NCBI GenBank assembly: GCA_032717465.1
Contig: CM064655.1
Location: 20,076,551 to 20,140,550 of the forward strand
Direction: 5' to 3'
Origin: Coenobita brevimanus
Lineage: Eukaryota > Arthropoda > Malacostraca > Decapoda > Coenobitidae
Length of the DNA: 64,000 nucleotides
Shown: positions 23,250 to 34,269 of the stretch, in pieces
Layout: every line of letters begins with the position of its first letter
Position numbering within the stretch: position 1 is the first letter of the stretch
Made by a program: the position numbers and the translations under genes
Notes under the pieces: model-generated
Database searches by the model: none
Told to the model about the DNA's origin: nothing
What the model saw: the letters and a program-made list of their open reading frames with translations, nothing else

Positions 23250-24630
23250 AACCCCAGTGTCTCACAGAATATGTTCCACAGTGCACCCCTCTGTGTTTTC
23301 CCCACCACGTTCCCCAGTGCATCTCCTAACACACTCCTCAGTGCTACCAACAACAAACCACCAGTGCAAACTCCTATTTGAGCAAATCATAGGCACTTTG
23401 GCCAGGAAGCAAGGCATGCACCCCCTCCTGCATCTTCTCAGGAAGCAGCACCTGCTGGAGACAGTCCCTGTAGTGTCTCCTTCCTCATTACCCACAAAAA
23501 CGTAAGTGGCGATCCCAAAACCCCTCAGGCCCAAACAGAAGTGCAATGTCCAAACATCCCAAGTTCCAGAAACTCCCCACAGCCAGGTTACCCGGGGATT
23601 GGGCATTGCTCTGGGTGGGAGACTACCTGATGGGAACGCAGTACCCAACTGACACAGGCACTACCTGCAATATCGTCCCCCCAGCCCTGGGCCAGCCCTC
23701 TGGAAATCATCCCCTCCATATTCCGTGAATCCTACGCCAGGGAGTAGACTGTAGCACCAGTCACGCAGGGCAGTACTCCCACAGTGGATGGAAAGCTGAT
23801 GACAGGGAGACCTGGAGTTCCCATTTCATCAGCCCACAGGACTAGTTCCTGACCATCCCCCTTTGCCGTACTTTTTCAGTGTTACAGTAACATAGAGAGT
23901 AGGTCAACATGTTCTCCAATACAAGTTTCTCTTACTGTCAGCACCAAACTACATGCACATTACACACCACACTTCCTAGTCAAAATTAAAAAAATTGCAT
24001 CATTAACCAAGCCTCGGAGTCCCCAAGGGGGGTGACCATAAATGCCCCCACCATCTGCCCCCTCTTCCAGTGATGGCTCAGTGAGTAGCCTGGAACCACT
24101 GTCTGACTCACTGCTTCATTTCTGCAATATTTGCAGCCCTTCCTCTAACATTCTGTTGAACACCACCTCTCCTCGTGTAAACCTCACCTTCTCTTCTTAA
24201 CTGAGACTCAGCTGTCTGAGGCAAGTGATAGCAAACCCTTCTCAGTATCCTTCTACTTTCTTTATATTCATACCAAAGCCAAAGGTGGCTGTTGTGTATA
24301 TATGTACACACAACAAAAAACCTATAGTTACACCTTCTGCGCGATATAAAATGACACACGAATGAAGGTTTTTTATAACAGCCTCCTCCATTGGTATCCC
24401 TGCGTGTGTTTGTTGCATATTTATTATAAGCTATATCCATTGCTTCTCCCATGCATATTTCTACCTCATCCTATTTGGGAACTCACCCACTGTCAGGCTT
24501 ACCAACCCTAGCGAGACAGCCAGGTTGTTCAGTATGAAACACATCGGACCCCCCTGTAACGATAGTTTTTTTGCTGTGTGTACACAACAACTTATCTTGC
24601 TCACGTGTTCCTGAACATGATTCTTCTGAA
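23250..24630. other. No recognisable gene
   Basis: Pro/Ser-coding GC-richer DNA with no motif I can name. Near 23600-23650 the phrase gggtgggagactacctg resembles box C of 5S rRNA, but the context does not match (see rejected items). Confidence 0.4.
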
Positions 24631-25007
24631 TTTTCCACTCTCTGGCTTTGACTTTCCTGTCATTCTCTGACTAAATATATCTGTACTGTTTACTTATCCC
24701 CTAATTCTACTGACTATGAAATATTCTTTGACTATCTTACTTCTATTATGGAACATATCCTATCCGTTTCTCCTTTCTCTGAAATCTCCGGTGTAGGAGA
24801 TTTCAGTGTTCACCACCACCTTTGGCTCTCCTCTCCTTTCACTGATCCACCTGGTGAACAAACCTAAATCTTTTCTATCCTTTATGACCTAGAGTAGCTT
24901 GTACAGCACCCTACCCATATCCCTGACTGCTTTGAGAGAGTTCCAACATACTTGACCTCTTCCTTACAACTAATCCATCTGCTTACACTGTCAATCTTTC
25001 CTCTCTG

Positions 25008-26474
25008 TTGGGCTCCTCCGATCACAACCTCCTTACCTTAACCTGTCTCATTGCTCCAGTACAGCCTGTGGACCCTCCAAAGAAACATCGGTTGTGGCAC
25101 TTTGGAGCTGCTGACTGGGAGGCCCTCAGGCCGTACTTCTTTGATTTTCTATGGAATAATTATTGCTTCCGTGGCCAGGAGCCATCTGAGTGTGCTTTGT
25201 GCATTACGGAGGTTATTCTCTTGAGCATGGAAACATACATTCCTTTCTCATATCCCTTGACTAATGCAAAAAAAACTTGGTTTAATCACGCATGTTATAA
25301 TGCTGTCCACATCAAGGATAGGGCCAACAAAAGGTACCGGAGCCAGCCCACCCCTGAATCACATTTTTTTTATGTTTCTGCTTGGAATTGGGCTACGTCG
25401 GTTCTCCATTCTGCTAAAAAAAAAATTCATCAATACTAAATGCTCTCAACTCTCCAACTTGAATTCTTCTCACTCCTTCTGGTACCTTGCCAAAAATCTT
25501 TCTAACAGCTTACCTCAACACCCTTCCCTCCCCTTTTCAACTCTGATGGCTCTGTAGCTATTTCTACTGATAAAGCAGATCTCTGCTCAGACTTTCTCCT
25601 CCAGTTCCACCTTAGACGATTCCGGTGCTGTTCCTCCATCACTTATCCCCTCGGACTTCCTCATGCCTGACATTAAAATTCCTCATGCCTGACATTAAAA
25701 TTTCTTCAACTGATGTATTTTTTGTCATCACTGGCCTCAGTTTTAACAAGGCATATGGGCCTGATGGGGTCCCTCCATTTGTCTTCAAGAACTGTGCTTC
25801 TGTACTTGCACCCTGCCTAGATAAACTTTTTTGCCTTTTTCTATCAACTTATACATTTCCTTCTTGCTGGAAGTTCAGCCAGCCCCGAAGAAGGGTACCA
25901 TTCCCAACCCTCTAACTGTCACCCAGTTGCTTTAACATCCTGTCTCTCAAAAGTTTTCAAGCCTATTATGAACAGAAAAATTTTAAAGCATCTTTCCTAT
26001 CACAACCTTCTTTCTGATCGTCAGTTTGGGTTCCATCAGGGACGCTCCACTGGCGATCTTCTCACCTACCTTTCAAACTCCTGGTCATCTTCCTTTCGGG
26101 ACTTTGGCGAAAGCTATGCCATTGCACTTGACATCTCAAAGGCTTTTGATTGAGTCTGGCATAAATCTTTAATTTCCAAACTGCCATTCTATGGTTTCTA
26201 TCCTTCTATCTATGCCTTCATCTATAGCTTCCTTTCTGGCCATTCTATAGCTGCTGTTATAGACGGCCACCGTTCTTCTAGATCAGGGGTCGGCAACCTT
26301 TTCAGTGCGAGGGCCAGAGAAAGCTTCTAGGAGTAGCCTGCGGGTCATGTTTGAGTAAGGCTCAGTAAGCCATTGTCTGATTTGGGCGGGCGGGCGGGAC
26401 AGGACCTACCAATACGAGTAACTAGTGAGTGTGAATGTTGTTGTGAGCTTGAAAGCTGGGTGAAGTGGGTGAAT

Positions 26475-26516
<42 letters not shown>

Positions 26517-27292
26517 TAGCAGCAAGAAATGCACTTTATATTATCTACATTCCCTAATGATAAAAGTACGCTTCAGACTAAGAAAGTTTGATGCATACCT
26601 CTTCTCAGTACGAACTCCTACGCCACGGAGACTGGCCGCTGGCATGACCGTTACTGACTGGTGAGGGAAGGCTGCTCATGGGACGTCACATGTAATGCAG
26701 AGTTGCCAGATGCCACGATAGTGGCCAGTCCCACATCGGCGCCTCTCGACATGATCGCGTGTTGCCATGTAGTCATTTTCTCCCTGGTGATTTTCTGTGG
26801 TGCTTCTGTGGTAAAGATCTCAGTCATGCAAATATGCCCCGCGCTACCCGCCGTGATCATGTCGCGAGGCGCCAACTTACTTATTTAGTTGGCTAGGCTG
26901 TTGCGGGCCGGATTGTTATATAAATATCAAGCAGGGTGACGGGCCATGAGTTCAGACTCTGTGGGCCGGATCTGGCCCGCGGGCCGGAGGTTGCCGACCC
27001 CTGTTCTAGATCTATCAACAGTGGTGTTCCTCAGGGCACCGTCCTGTCACCAACTCTCTTCCGTTTATTCATCATTGACCTAAGCTGTACATCTAATCCT
27101 ATTCACTCATATGCCGATGGTTCCACCTTTCACCTTTCCATTCGGTTCCTGCAATTTCCATCTCAGCAGTTACTTCAACAAACAAGGGATGAGGTTATGG
27201 CACACCTAATGTCTGACTTGGCTTGTATCTCTGACTGGAGTAAAAGTAAACTTGTTTTTAATACATCAAAGACTCAGTTCTTACACCTATGA
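25008..27292 (+). pseudogene. LINE-4 endonuclease/reverse transcriptase remnant
   Basis: The pieces in order are as follows. First [12 protein letters not shown] with [14 protein letters not shown] (endonuclease end and linker, 25008-25439). Then KAYGPDGVPPFVFKNCASVL (25740s). Then LSDRQFGFHQGRSTGDLLTY (about 26000) and AIALDISKAFD (motif A, 26125-26153, followed by a stop). After the MITE come INSGVPQGTVLSPTLF (27015 on) and the catalytic-site block HSYADGSTFHLS near 27105. The family has YADD there, so the second aspartate is now glycine. Several stops and the MITE make the protein non-functional. Confidence 0.8.
26284..27003. mobile_element. hAT MITE, 720 bp, with perfect 8-bp duplication
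   Basis: The ends are CAGGGGTCGGCAACCTT on the left and, on the right, AGGTTGCCGACCCCTG (a perfect inverted repeat of at least 16 bp). They are flanked by identical 8-bp duplications TTCTAGAT at 26276-26283 and 27004-27011. Both are hallmarks of hAT elements. No transposase is encoded. A (GA)n run lies at 26477-26508. The insertion falls inside LINE-4: removing the MITE and one duplication rejoins ...DGHRSS to RSINSGVPQG in frame. Confidence 0.95.
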
Positions 27293-28039
27293 ACCCGACA
27301 ATTCTTCCATAGGAGTACCCACTAATATTTGATAATATCCAGCTCAATCTTGCATCATCCTTAAAAATACTCAGGGTTTCATAATCTCGGGATTTATATC
27401 TGAAAGATCATATTACATCTCTTGTAAAATCTGCTTCCAAGAGATCAGGTGTGCTAAGCCAATTCCGTACCTTCTTTACCCCTGCACAGTTGTTGACTTC
27501 ATACATGGGTTTTATTCGTCTCTGTGTAGAATACAACACTCATCTGTAGGGAGGCTCCCCACATACAGCTCTTCTCAACAGGGTGGAGTCAAAGGCTTTT
27601 CACCTCATAAACTCTCCTCCTCTTCCTGGCTTCTTTCAACCTCTGTCTCTTCGCAGAGCTGTTGCATCTTTATCTCTTTTCTATCGCTACTTCAGTGATC
27701 ACTGATCCTCTGAACTATCTGCTTGCATCCCTCCACCTCTACGACGGACGCGTAGCCCCCATCTAGCAACAAACTCTCATCCCTTTTCTGTCCAGCTCTC
27801 TAATGCAAGAGTTAAGCATTACTCCCAGTCCTTCATTTATGCAACAGGTCATCTCTGGAACTGTCTCCCTCTGTCCGTATTTCCCTACTTCCTATGATCT
27901 CCAGTCTTTTAAACGCAGTGTGTCCAGGCATCTCGAAATGAACGGGTCTTGAATTTGGCTCTCTGTTGTATTGTCTTTGTTTTCTTCTCGGAAGAAAAGG
28001 TCTGTGGGCTCCTTGCCTTTCTTCCTTGCATTAAAAAAA

Positions 28040-29835
28040 GCAGACATCGAAACTACTTAGCATCCCTGTTGACAATAGAATATTCTGGTCAGCTCTTAAT
28101 TCTTTCAATAATAACATTAACAAGTCAGCAACCATTCCCCCACTAAAGTCTTCAGATGGCAACATTACAAATGACCCTCGTGGGAAAGCAGATGTTTTTG
28201 CCAGTACATTTGCCAGAAATTCTACCATGGATGATGCCAGCCAGACCGTCCCAGTACTAGAACTTGACTCTCTCGAAATTGTTTCACTTAAAATACAGAT
28301 AGGATACATAAAGTCCATCCTAGACAGTTTACCTGCCAACAAAGCTCCAGGCCTAGATGGAATTCTGCCAATTGTTTTGAAAAAATATTCCCATGAACTT
28401 GCGTCTGTTCTAGCTAAATTATTCAGACTATGCATACTACTTCTTCATTCTCAAATTCATGGAAAGAAGCCAAAATCCACCCAATTCCGAAGAAAGGAAA
28501 TTCACATCTTCTCTTGGTAAGGTATTTGAAACTTTAATTAATAAGCACATAGTTAAACATCTTGAATCCATCAACTTAATTAATGATAGACAATATGGTT
28601 TTCGCCACGAAAGATCAGCCACTGACATGCTCAATCTCCTAACTCATACCATCCATCAATCAATTGACCTACATGGAGAAACTCATGCAGTAGCCCTTGA
28701 TTTTCTAAAGCTTTCGACAGAGTATGGCACCGTTCCCTGCTGTCCAAACTCCATTGCTATGGCCTAACGTCTTTTGTTCCTTTAATTTCCTCATATTTCA
28801 GTGACAGGAAAATAAGAGTAAAAGTAGATGATGCATATTCCAATTCCCACTCAATTAACGCTGGCGTGCCGCAGGAGTCAGTTCTGGCGCCAACCCTGTT
28901 CCTAGTTCATATTAATGATATCTTATCTGTCACCCACAGTCCCATCCACACATTTGCAGATGACTCAACACTACATAGTTGATTCACACTCAGACACCCA
29001 TTTACAAAGTCTAATATCTCTACCTTTCAACTCAGTACAGCCATCTCCATAAATCAAGACCTATCTACCAATCAGTAAATGGGGACAAAACAACCTTGTC
29101 TCATTTAATGCTAGTAAAACTAAATATATACAATTTACTAATAGACAGATATTGCCAGATTCGTTTATTACCTTCAGTGCTACTAATATTCCCATCTCCA
29201 AAGGTATTGAAATTCTCGGCGTCTCACTTAACAATGCCCTCAGCTGGACCTCTCATGTTAGATCACTTGCTAAAACCGCCTCGAAGAAACTTGGATTATT
29301 GTACAAAGTCCGTAACTTCTTCACTGACGAGCAGTTAGCTATAATTTATAAGTCATGTGCGCTCTCAGCTTGAATATTGCTCACCTTTGTGGAATGGATG
29401 TGGAGAGGTTGTATTAAAACAACTAGACAAAACTCAGAACAAAGCTGTTAGAATTATTAACAACCCTGACATTACAAATACTCTACCTCCCCTACAAGTA
29501 AGAAGGAATGTTGCCTCCCTTGCATTATTTTACAGATATTTTTATGGCAAATGCTCAGACGAAGTTGCGTCCATGGTGCCACCTCTCCATGCCTTCCCTC
29601 GTGCTACACGGGCATCTGGTAGTGCTCATGACTGAAATGTCACTCAGCCATATTGCAGAGCTTCTGCCTATCAAAATTATTTCATTCCCCGAACTGCATC
29701 TCTTTGGAACTCGCTTCCCCAGAGTTGTTTCCCTCAAAACTTCAACCTACAGCTGTTCAAGTCTAACTGTTACAGATAGTTTATGAACAGAGGACACCAG
29801 TAATCTGGTGTATGGATTATTTTTTTTTTTTTTTT
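28040..29835 (+). mobile_element. Second Jockey-like LINE (LINE-5), 5'-truncated
   Basis: It begins within the linker before reverse transcriptase (KSSDGNITNDPRGKADVFAS near 28150) and runs to about 29790. A short run of T (29819-29835) lies beyond. It is distinct from LINE-4 in sequence but has the same domain order. It directly abuts the A-run at the end of LINE-4, so either LINE-4 inserted here or the two landed side by side. Confidence 0.8.
28150..29635 (+). pseudogene. LINE-5 reverse transcriptase and C-terminal region
   Basis: Visible pieces are LPANKAPGLDGILPIVLKKY (28330), LINDRQYGFRHERSATDML (28580), AVALDFLK (motif A, degraded), INAGVPQESVLAPTLF (28855) and the catalytic HTFADDSTLH (intact) near 28960. 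Downstream come GIEILGVSLNNALSWTSHV (29210) and QLEYCSPLWNGCGEVVLKQL (29363), typical of the post-RT region of Jockey elements. Several frameshifts and a stop just after the FADD block show it is dead. Confidence 0.8.
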
Positions 29836-29881
29836 CTTTCCTCTGTTCTGTTATTTAATATATAAATAAATAAATATAAAA

Positions 29882-30440
<559 letters not shown>

Positions 30441-30462
30441 CATCTATCTATCTATCTATCCA

Positions 30463-33266
30463 TTGCCAGACGCCTCAATCCCGTTTGGGGTGGCCACAAA
30501 CAAATCGCCTCCAAGTCGCCCTGTCCCCCGCCATTTCACTGCCCTGCTCCCAACTCACACCCCCCTCTCTCATATACCTCTCCACCCCATCCATCCATCT
30601 CATCCTCGGCCTCCCCCTCCCCCTTCCCCCCTCCACCTCACTCATATACACTCTCTTCGTCAGTCTTTCACCCTCCATCCTCTCCACATGGCCAAACCAC
30701 CTCAGTGTGTTCCTCATAACGCTTCCTATCACATCCACATCCACACCACAACGCTCCTTTATATCCTCATTCGTCAGCCTGTCTCTCCACGTGACTCCAC
30801 AGGCTCCTCTTAAGTAACTCATTTCCACTGCTCTCACTCTTGACTTGTGTCCTTCCAACAATGTCCAAGCTTCACTTCCGTACGTTAGAGTTGGTATCAC
30901 AATACTGTCATGTAGTAATTTTTTCACTTCCATGCTCACTTCCCTGTTTCTTATCACTGCTTTCAAGGAACCAGCAACCTTTCTTCCCTGCTGTACCCTT
31001 TCAAGCACTTCACCCTCCAAACCTCCATCCTTACTCATCACACTACCCAAATACTTAAACGTACTCACATTTTCCAATTCCTCACCATCCAACCTCGCTG
31101 TACATTCACTAACTTCACCTCTCTCAAAGACCATCACTTTACTCTTCCCTACATTCACCTTTAGGTTCCGTTTCTTACACACTCTCTCAAACTCATCCAC
31201 CAAGCCTTGCAGCTCCTCTTCGTCTTCACTCAACAACACAGTATCAACTGCAAACAACAGTACAGGGAGTTTCCAAACACTATCCTCTCTCACCAGGGCC
31301 ACTCCAACATCCACTACCCTACCTTGTACCTCTTTTATTACCCCATCCATGTACAGATTGAACAACCATGGAGACATGACACATCCCTGTTTCAAACCAA
31401 CTTTCAAAGAGAAAAATTTACTTAGTTCACCATCCACACGCACTGCAGCCCTCGCACCATCGTACATACTCTTCACAGCATTCAACAACTTCCCATCTAC
31501 TCCATATATTCTTAACACTTTCCACAATCCTTGTCTATTCACCCTGTCATATGCTTTCTCCAAATCCATGAAAGCCGCATACAACTTCTTTCCCTTCTCT
31601 AGAAACTTTTCCACTAAAGATCTAAGAATGAATATCTGATCTACACAACCTCTTCCCTTCCTAAAGCCTCCCTGTTCTTCTCCAACTAATTTCCCTGTTC
31701 TTTCTCTAACTCTGTCTATAAGTATCCTACCATACACTTTTCCTATTATGCTAAGAAGACAAATGCCCCTATGATTACCACACACTTCTTTTTCCCCTTT
31801 TCCTTTGTACAAGGGAATAATTATACCTGACTTCCAATCCTCCGGGACTCTACCTTCCTCCCAGGCCAATCTGCACATCTTCCACATCCATTCTACTACT
31901 ATCTCTCCCCCATGCTTCAGCATTTCACCAAACACTTCATCAATTCCTGGGGCTTTCCCCGATTTAACTTTCTTCATTGCTTCCACAACTTCTATCCTAC
32001 TGATTTCTTCCTGTCTTCTCACCTCCCTCCTTCTCCCAGCCATTCCCCAGCCACTTACACTCGCATTACTTCCATCCTCTACGTTCAACAATTCCTTAAA
32101 GTGTTCTCTCCATCTGCTCACTTTTTCTCCCTTCTCCACTAGTAATCTACCATTTTTATCTTTCACTCCCCTGCTAACTTCACTTCCACCCTGTCTTACT
32201 CTTTTCACTTCTCTCCAGAACATTTTCTTACAGTCCCTCCAGTTTACACTCAAATTCCTTCCAAATTCCTCATCCACACTCTTCTTACTCTCTCTTACTA
32301 ATCTTTTCACCTCTCTCTTCCTTTCCGCATATAACTCTCTCTTCCGCCTCTCAACTTCTTCCACGCCCCTATTTCTCATCCATTCATTGTATGCTTTCTT
32401 CTTTTGTGCCACAGCCTGTTTCACCTCTTCAGTCCACCACGCTGTTCCTTGCACCCCCCTCCGTCTTCTCTTCCTTCCACACACCACATCACATGCTGCA
32501 CATATTTCTTCTGTAAATATCTTACACATACCTTCCACGTCTCCCATCTGCTTCAATTCATATTTGCCCAATCGTTCCTCCACTTCTCTCTTATACTCTG
32601 CCTTTTTCTCATCCTCTTGTAACCTTTCCACTCTCCTTGCAACTACTCCTTCCTCTCGTCTTTCCCTTCTTCTATTCCTCCAACTTTCTTGTACTTTAAT
32701 TCTGGCCACCACCAAGTAGTGGTCAGAAAGTCCACTCCCCCAACCTCTATACACTCTTGCATCCTTTACACATCGTCGCATCCTTTCATCCACACACACA
32801 TAATCAATCATTGCCTTCCTTTCATTCAGTTCACCACCCACCCTTCTCATCACTCGCCATGTATACCTGTGGATCATTTTATGCCTGAAGAGGGTATTGG
32901 CTATCACCAACCCCCTCCCAGCACAAATGTCCACTAACGCACTCCCATTCTCATCTATCTCAGCAGGCACACCCCACTCACCAACTATTCCATCCACCTT
33001 CACATTACCAACTTTACCATTCATATCACCAATCGAAAACACTCTCTCATTCCTTCCAAACTTTTCCATGCATACTTCCACATTTGTCCAGAACTCTTCT
33101 CTCACTCTTCTAGCACGATCTTGCGTTGGCGCATACACACACACAATCGCCCACATTTGTATTCCAACTTTCAACTTTACCCACACAATCCTTGACCCAA
33201 CTGATCCATACTGTCTTATGCTCTTCTTCCATCTTTGGTAAATTTTTACTTTTACTCCCGCACGCC
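30463..33266 (-). mobile_element. LINE-2 copy B, long, 5'-truncated
   Basis: A minus-strand APE-type non-LTR retrotransposon of about 2.8 kb. Its 3' end (ggccaccccaaacgggattg, gaggcgtctggcaat on the minus strand) is followed by a (gata)n tail. The 5' end stops near 33266 within the endonuclease and abuts a large inverted repeat (33269 on). Domain order is endonuclease then reverse transcriptase, with one reading frame, a very short 3' UTR and a simple-repeat tail. Together these suggest an RTE-like clade; this placement is inferred. Very close to copy F. Confidence 0.9.
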
Positions 33267-33276
33267 ATTTTTGCAT
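30475..33276 (-). CDS. LINE-2 endonuclease/reverse transcriptase, uninterrupted 933-codon frame
   Basis: The AP-endonuclease part is seen as WAIVCVYAPTQDRARRV (residue ~45), GDMNGKVGNVKVDG (~85) and SGLSDHYLVVARIK (~180). Reverse transcriptase spans roughly residues 430-720, with KAPGIDEVFGEML, IIPLYKGKGEKEVCGNHRGI, GFRKGRGCVDQIFILRSL, AAFMDLEKAYDRV and GLKQGCVMSPWLFNLYMDG. The tail has GRGRPRMRWMDGVERYM. At the active site the family's FADD reads FAVD here, so one of the two catalytic aspartates is gone even though the frame is open. The first codons lie in the flanking inverted repeat, so the apparent start is accidental. The true N-terminus is missing. Confidence 0.85.
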   Translation of the reverse strand: MQKWRAGVKVKIYQRWKKSIRQYGSVGSRIVWVKLKVGIQMWAIVCVYAPTQDRARRVREEFWTNVEVCMEKFGRNERVFSIGDMNGKVGNVKVDGIVGEWGVPAEIDENGSALVDICAGRGLVIANTLFRHKMIHRYTWRVMRRVGGELNERKAMIDYVCVDERMRRCVKDARVYRGWGSGLSDHYLVVARIKVQESWRNRRRERREEGVVARRVERLQEDEKKAEYKREVEERLGKYELKQMGDVEGMCKIFTEEICAACDVVCGRKRRRRGVQGTAWWTEEVKQAVAQKKKAYNEWMRNRGVEEVERRKRELYAERKREVKRLVRESKKSVDEEFGRNLSVNWRDCKKMFWREVKRVRQGGSEVSRGVKDKNGRLLVEKGEKVSRWREHFKELLNVEDGSNASVSGWGMAGRRREVRRQEEISRIEVVEAMKKVKSGKAPGIDEVFGEMLKHGGEIVVEWMWKMCRLAWEEGRVPEDWKSGIIIPLYKGKGEKEVCGNHRGICLLSIIGKVYGRILIDRVRERTGKLVGEEQGGFRKGRGCVDQIFILRSLVEKFLEKGKKLYAAFMDLEKAYDRVNRQGLWKVLRIYGVDGKLLNAVKSMYDGARAAVRVDGELSKFFSLKVGLKQGCVMSPWLFNLYMDGVIKEVQGRVVDVGVALVREDSVWKLPVLLFAVDTVLLSEDEEELQGLVDEFERVCKKRNLKVNVGKSKVMVFERGEVSECTARLDGEELENVSTFKYLGSVMSKDGGLEGEVLERVQQGRKVAGSLKAVIRNREVSMEVKKLLHDSIVIPTLTYGSEAWTLLEGHKSRVRAVEMSYLRGACGVTWRDRLTNEDIKERCGVDVDVIGSVMRNTLRWFGHVERMEGERLTKRVYMSEVEGGRGRGRPRMRWMDGVERYMREGGVSWEQGSEMAGDRATWRRFVCGHPKRD

Positions 33277-33509
33277 GGAATTTTCATTTTCCTAGTATTT
33301 TCAGTGTAATTCATTTGAATTTGACCTTCATTTCTGTCGGAAATCACTCGTTTTTGAGTTACACCCCCCCCACCCCCAATGTTTCACTGTTGAACAGGAG
33401 GTTCTGGCAGGTTGGATTACGCAAAAACGAGTGATTTCCGACAGAAATGAAGGTCAGATTCAAATGAATTACACTGAAAATACTGGGAAAATGAAAATTC
33501 CATGCAAAA
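33269..33509. repeat. Large near-perfect inverted repeat (88-bp arms)
   Basis: The left arm (33269-33356) and right arm (33422-33509) are reverse complements over about 88 bp with only about two mismatches. For example gaccttcatttctgtcgg on the left pairs with ccgacagaaatgaaggtc on the right. The 65-bp loop holds a C-run. It would fold as a long hairpin. Confidence 0.9.
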
Positions 33510-33594
33510 GCCTAACCTTGCTGAAATAAACCTAACCTAACCATACTTAAACCGGTAAATTTTTACAAGTGGACAATACACCCCCTAGGTAGTG

Positions 33595-33785
33595 CAATAT
33601 ATTTTTCTGGCAGTTTTTGATGCGATATCGAATGTTTCTGACCTTCATTTTCGTCGGAAATGCCTCATTTCCCCTCTTTTCCAATCATGAACTTTGGACA
33701 AGTAGGTGAAATCAAGCATTTTCCCAAAAAAGTGAAGTAAAAAACAACTCAAATCGCATCAAAAACCACAGAAAAATATAATTTT
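33595..33785. repeat. Second inverted repeat, ~30-bp arms
   Basis: The left arm atatttttctggcagttttt plus gatgcgat (33598-33628) is mirrored by atcgcatcaaaaaccacag plus aaaaatat (33754-33782), with a few mismatches. Inside lies gaccttcattttcgtcgga, a diverged copy of a word from the neighbouring 88-bp arms. The two palindromes are therefore related. Confidence 0.75.
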
Positions 33786-33804
33786 AAGCTTCTTATCGAA
33801 CTTG

Positions 33805-33930
33805 TGTTTCCTAACTGGGGGGCTCCTCCCCCCAGACCCCCCAGCCTGGCCGTGTTTCCTAACTGGGGGGCTCCGTCCCCCAGACTCCCCAGCCTGGCCG
33901 TTTCCTAACTGGGGGGCTCCGCCCCCCAGA
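33805..33930. repeat. GC-rich tandem repeat, 3 units, each with a hairpin
   Basis: The phrase tttcctaactggggggctcc followed by a C-run and agaccccccagcctggcc is repeated about three times (starting near 33807, 33852 and 33901). Each unit can fold on itself through GGGGGGCTCC(G)CCCCCC. Confidence 0.85.
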
Positions 33931-33949
33931 CCCCCCTGACATTAACCTA

Positions 33950-33970
33950 ACCTAACCTAACCTATCCTAG
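33950..33970. repeat. Short telomere-like (CCTAA)n run
   Basis: About four copies of CCTAA, the complement of the arthropod telomere motif TTAGG. A similar short run lies near 33530-33545. Confidence 0.7.
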
Positions 33971-33978
33971 GGGAGTGC

Positions 33979-34266
33979 TTACCTTGAGATACGATGGTCC
34001 AGGACGAGAGTCGTCCGTTTCTTGCGTCTTTTCTTGGTCTTATTCAAATAAAAAGTATGCCTGCACCGCCAGATCTTGTCTTTTTCTGTATTATGTTCTG
34101 GGCACTTTGGAGCTGTAGATCTAATTACTCCATGGTCTTTCAAGAACGATATGGCACTATCTTCGTTTTCATAAAACGTAGCGAAAGCTTTCATGTAATT
34201 TATCTCGCACCAATTACAGACCGCCAGAGCGCAATGACTTAGTTCAGGGGACTGACGAAGTTTCAA
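33979..34266 (-). pseudogene. Possible Merlin/ISXO2-like transposase N-terminus
   Basis: A 95-codon frame contains ENEDSAISFLKDHGVIRSTA followed by CPEHNTEKDKIWRCRHTFYL and a basic stretch KTKKRRKKRTT. An A-I-x-FL-x-DHG-x-I start followed by a zinc-ribbon-like C/W-RC segment recalls the N-terminus of ISXO2/Merlin-type transposases. The frame then ends before any DDE core, and none was found downstream. The inverted repeats at 33269-33785 could be part of the same element. The identification is tentative. Confidence 0.35.
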
Positions 34267-34269
34267 AAT

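Larger units (their letters stand above)
24640..28037 (+). mobile_element. Jockey-like LINE (LINE-4), split by a hAT MITE
   Basis: A nearly complete but decayed non-LTR retrotransposon. The endonuclease end is seen as GDFSVHHHLWLSSPFTDP near 24800 and [12 protein letters not shown] at 25008. Reverse transcriptase covers 25600-27300, and the C-terminal region continues to about 27940. It ends with a short A-run at 28030-28037, where the next LINE begins. A 720-bp hAT MITE interrupts the reverse transcriptase at 26284-27003. A ~22-bp direct duplication (cctcatgcctgacattaaaa, twice at about 25658-25700) adds another frame break. The protein wording resembles jockey-type elements that I associate with crab genomes. 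Confidence 0.8.

Noticed and set aside
23590..23660. 5S rRNA-like phrase gggtgggagactacctg
   Set aside because: Only the box C-like segment matches. The upstream 5S sequence is absent, and the neighbouring bases do not continue the rRNA.
30845..32719. Hydrophobic Ser/Leu/Phe-rich + frames opposite LINE-2 copy B (also at 35852 and, on the minus strand, 50167 and 51247)
   Set aside because: They are the antisense of the LINE-2 coding strand and look like membrane proteins only because of its purine-rich bias.
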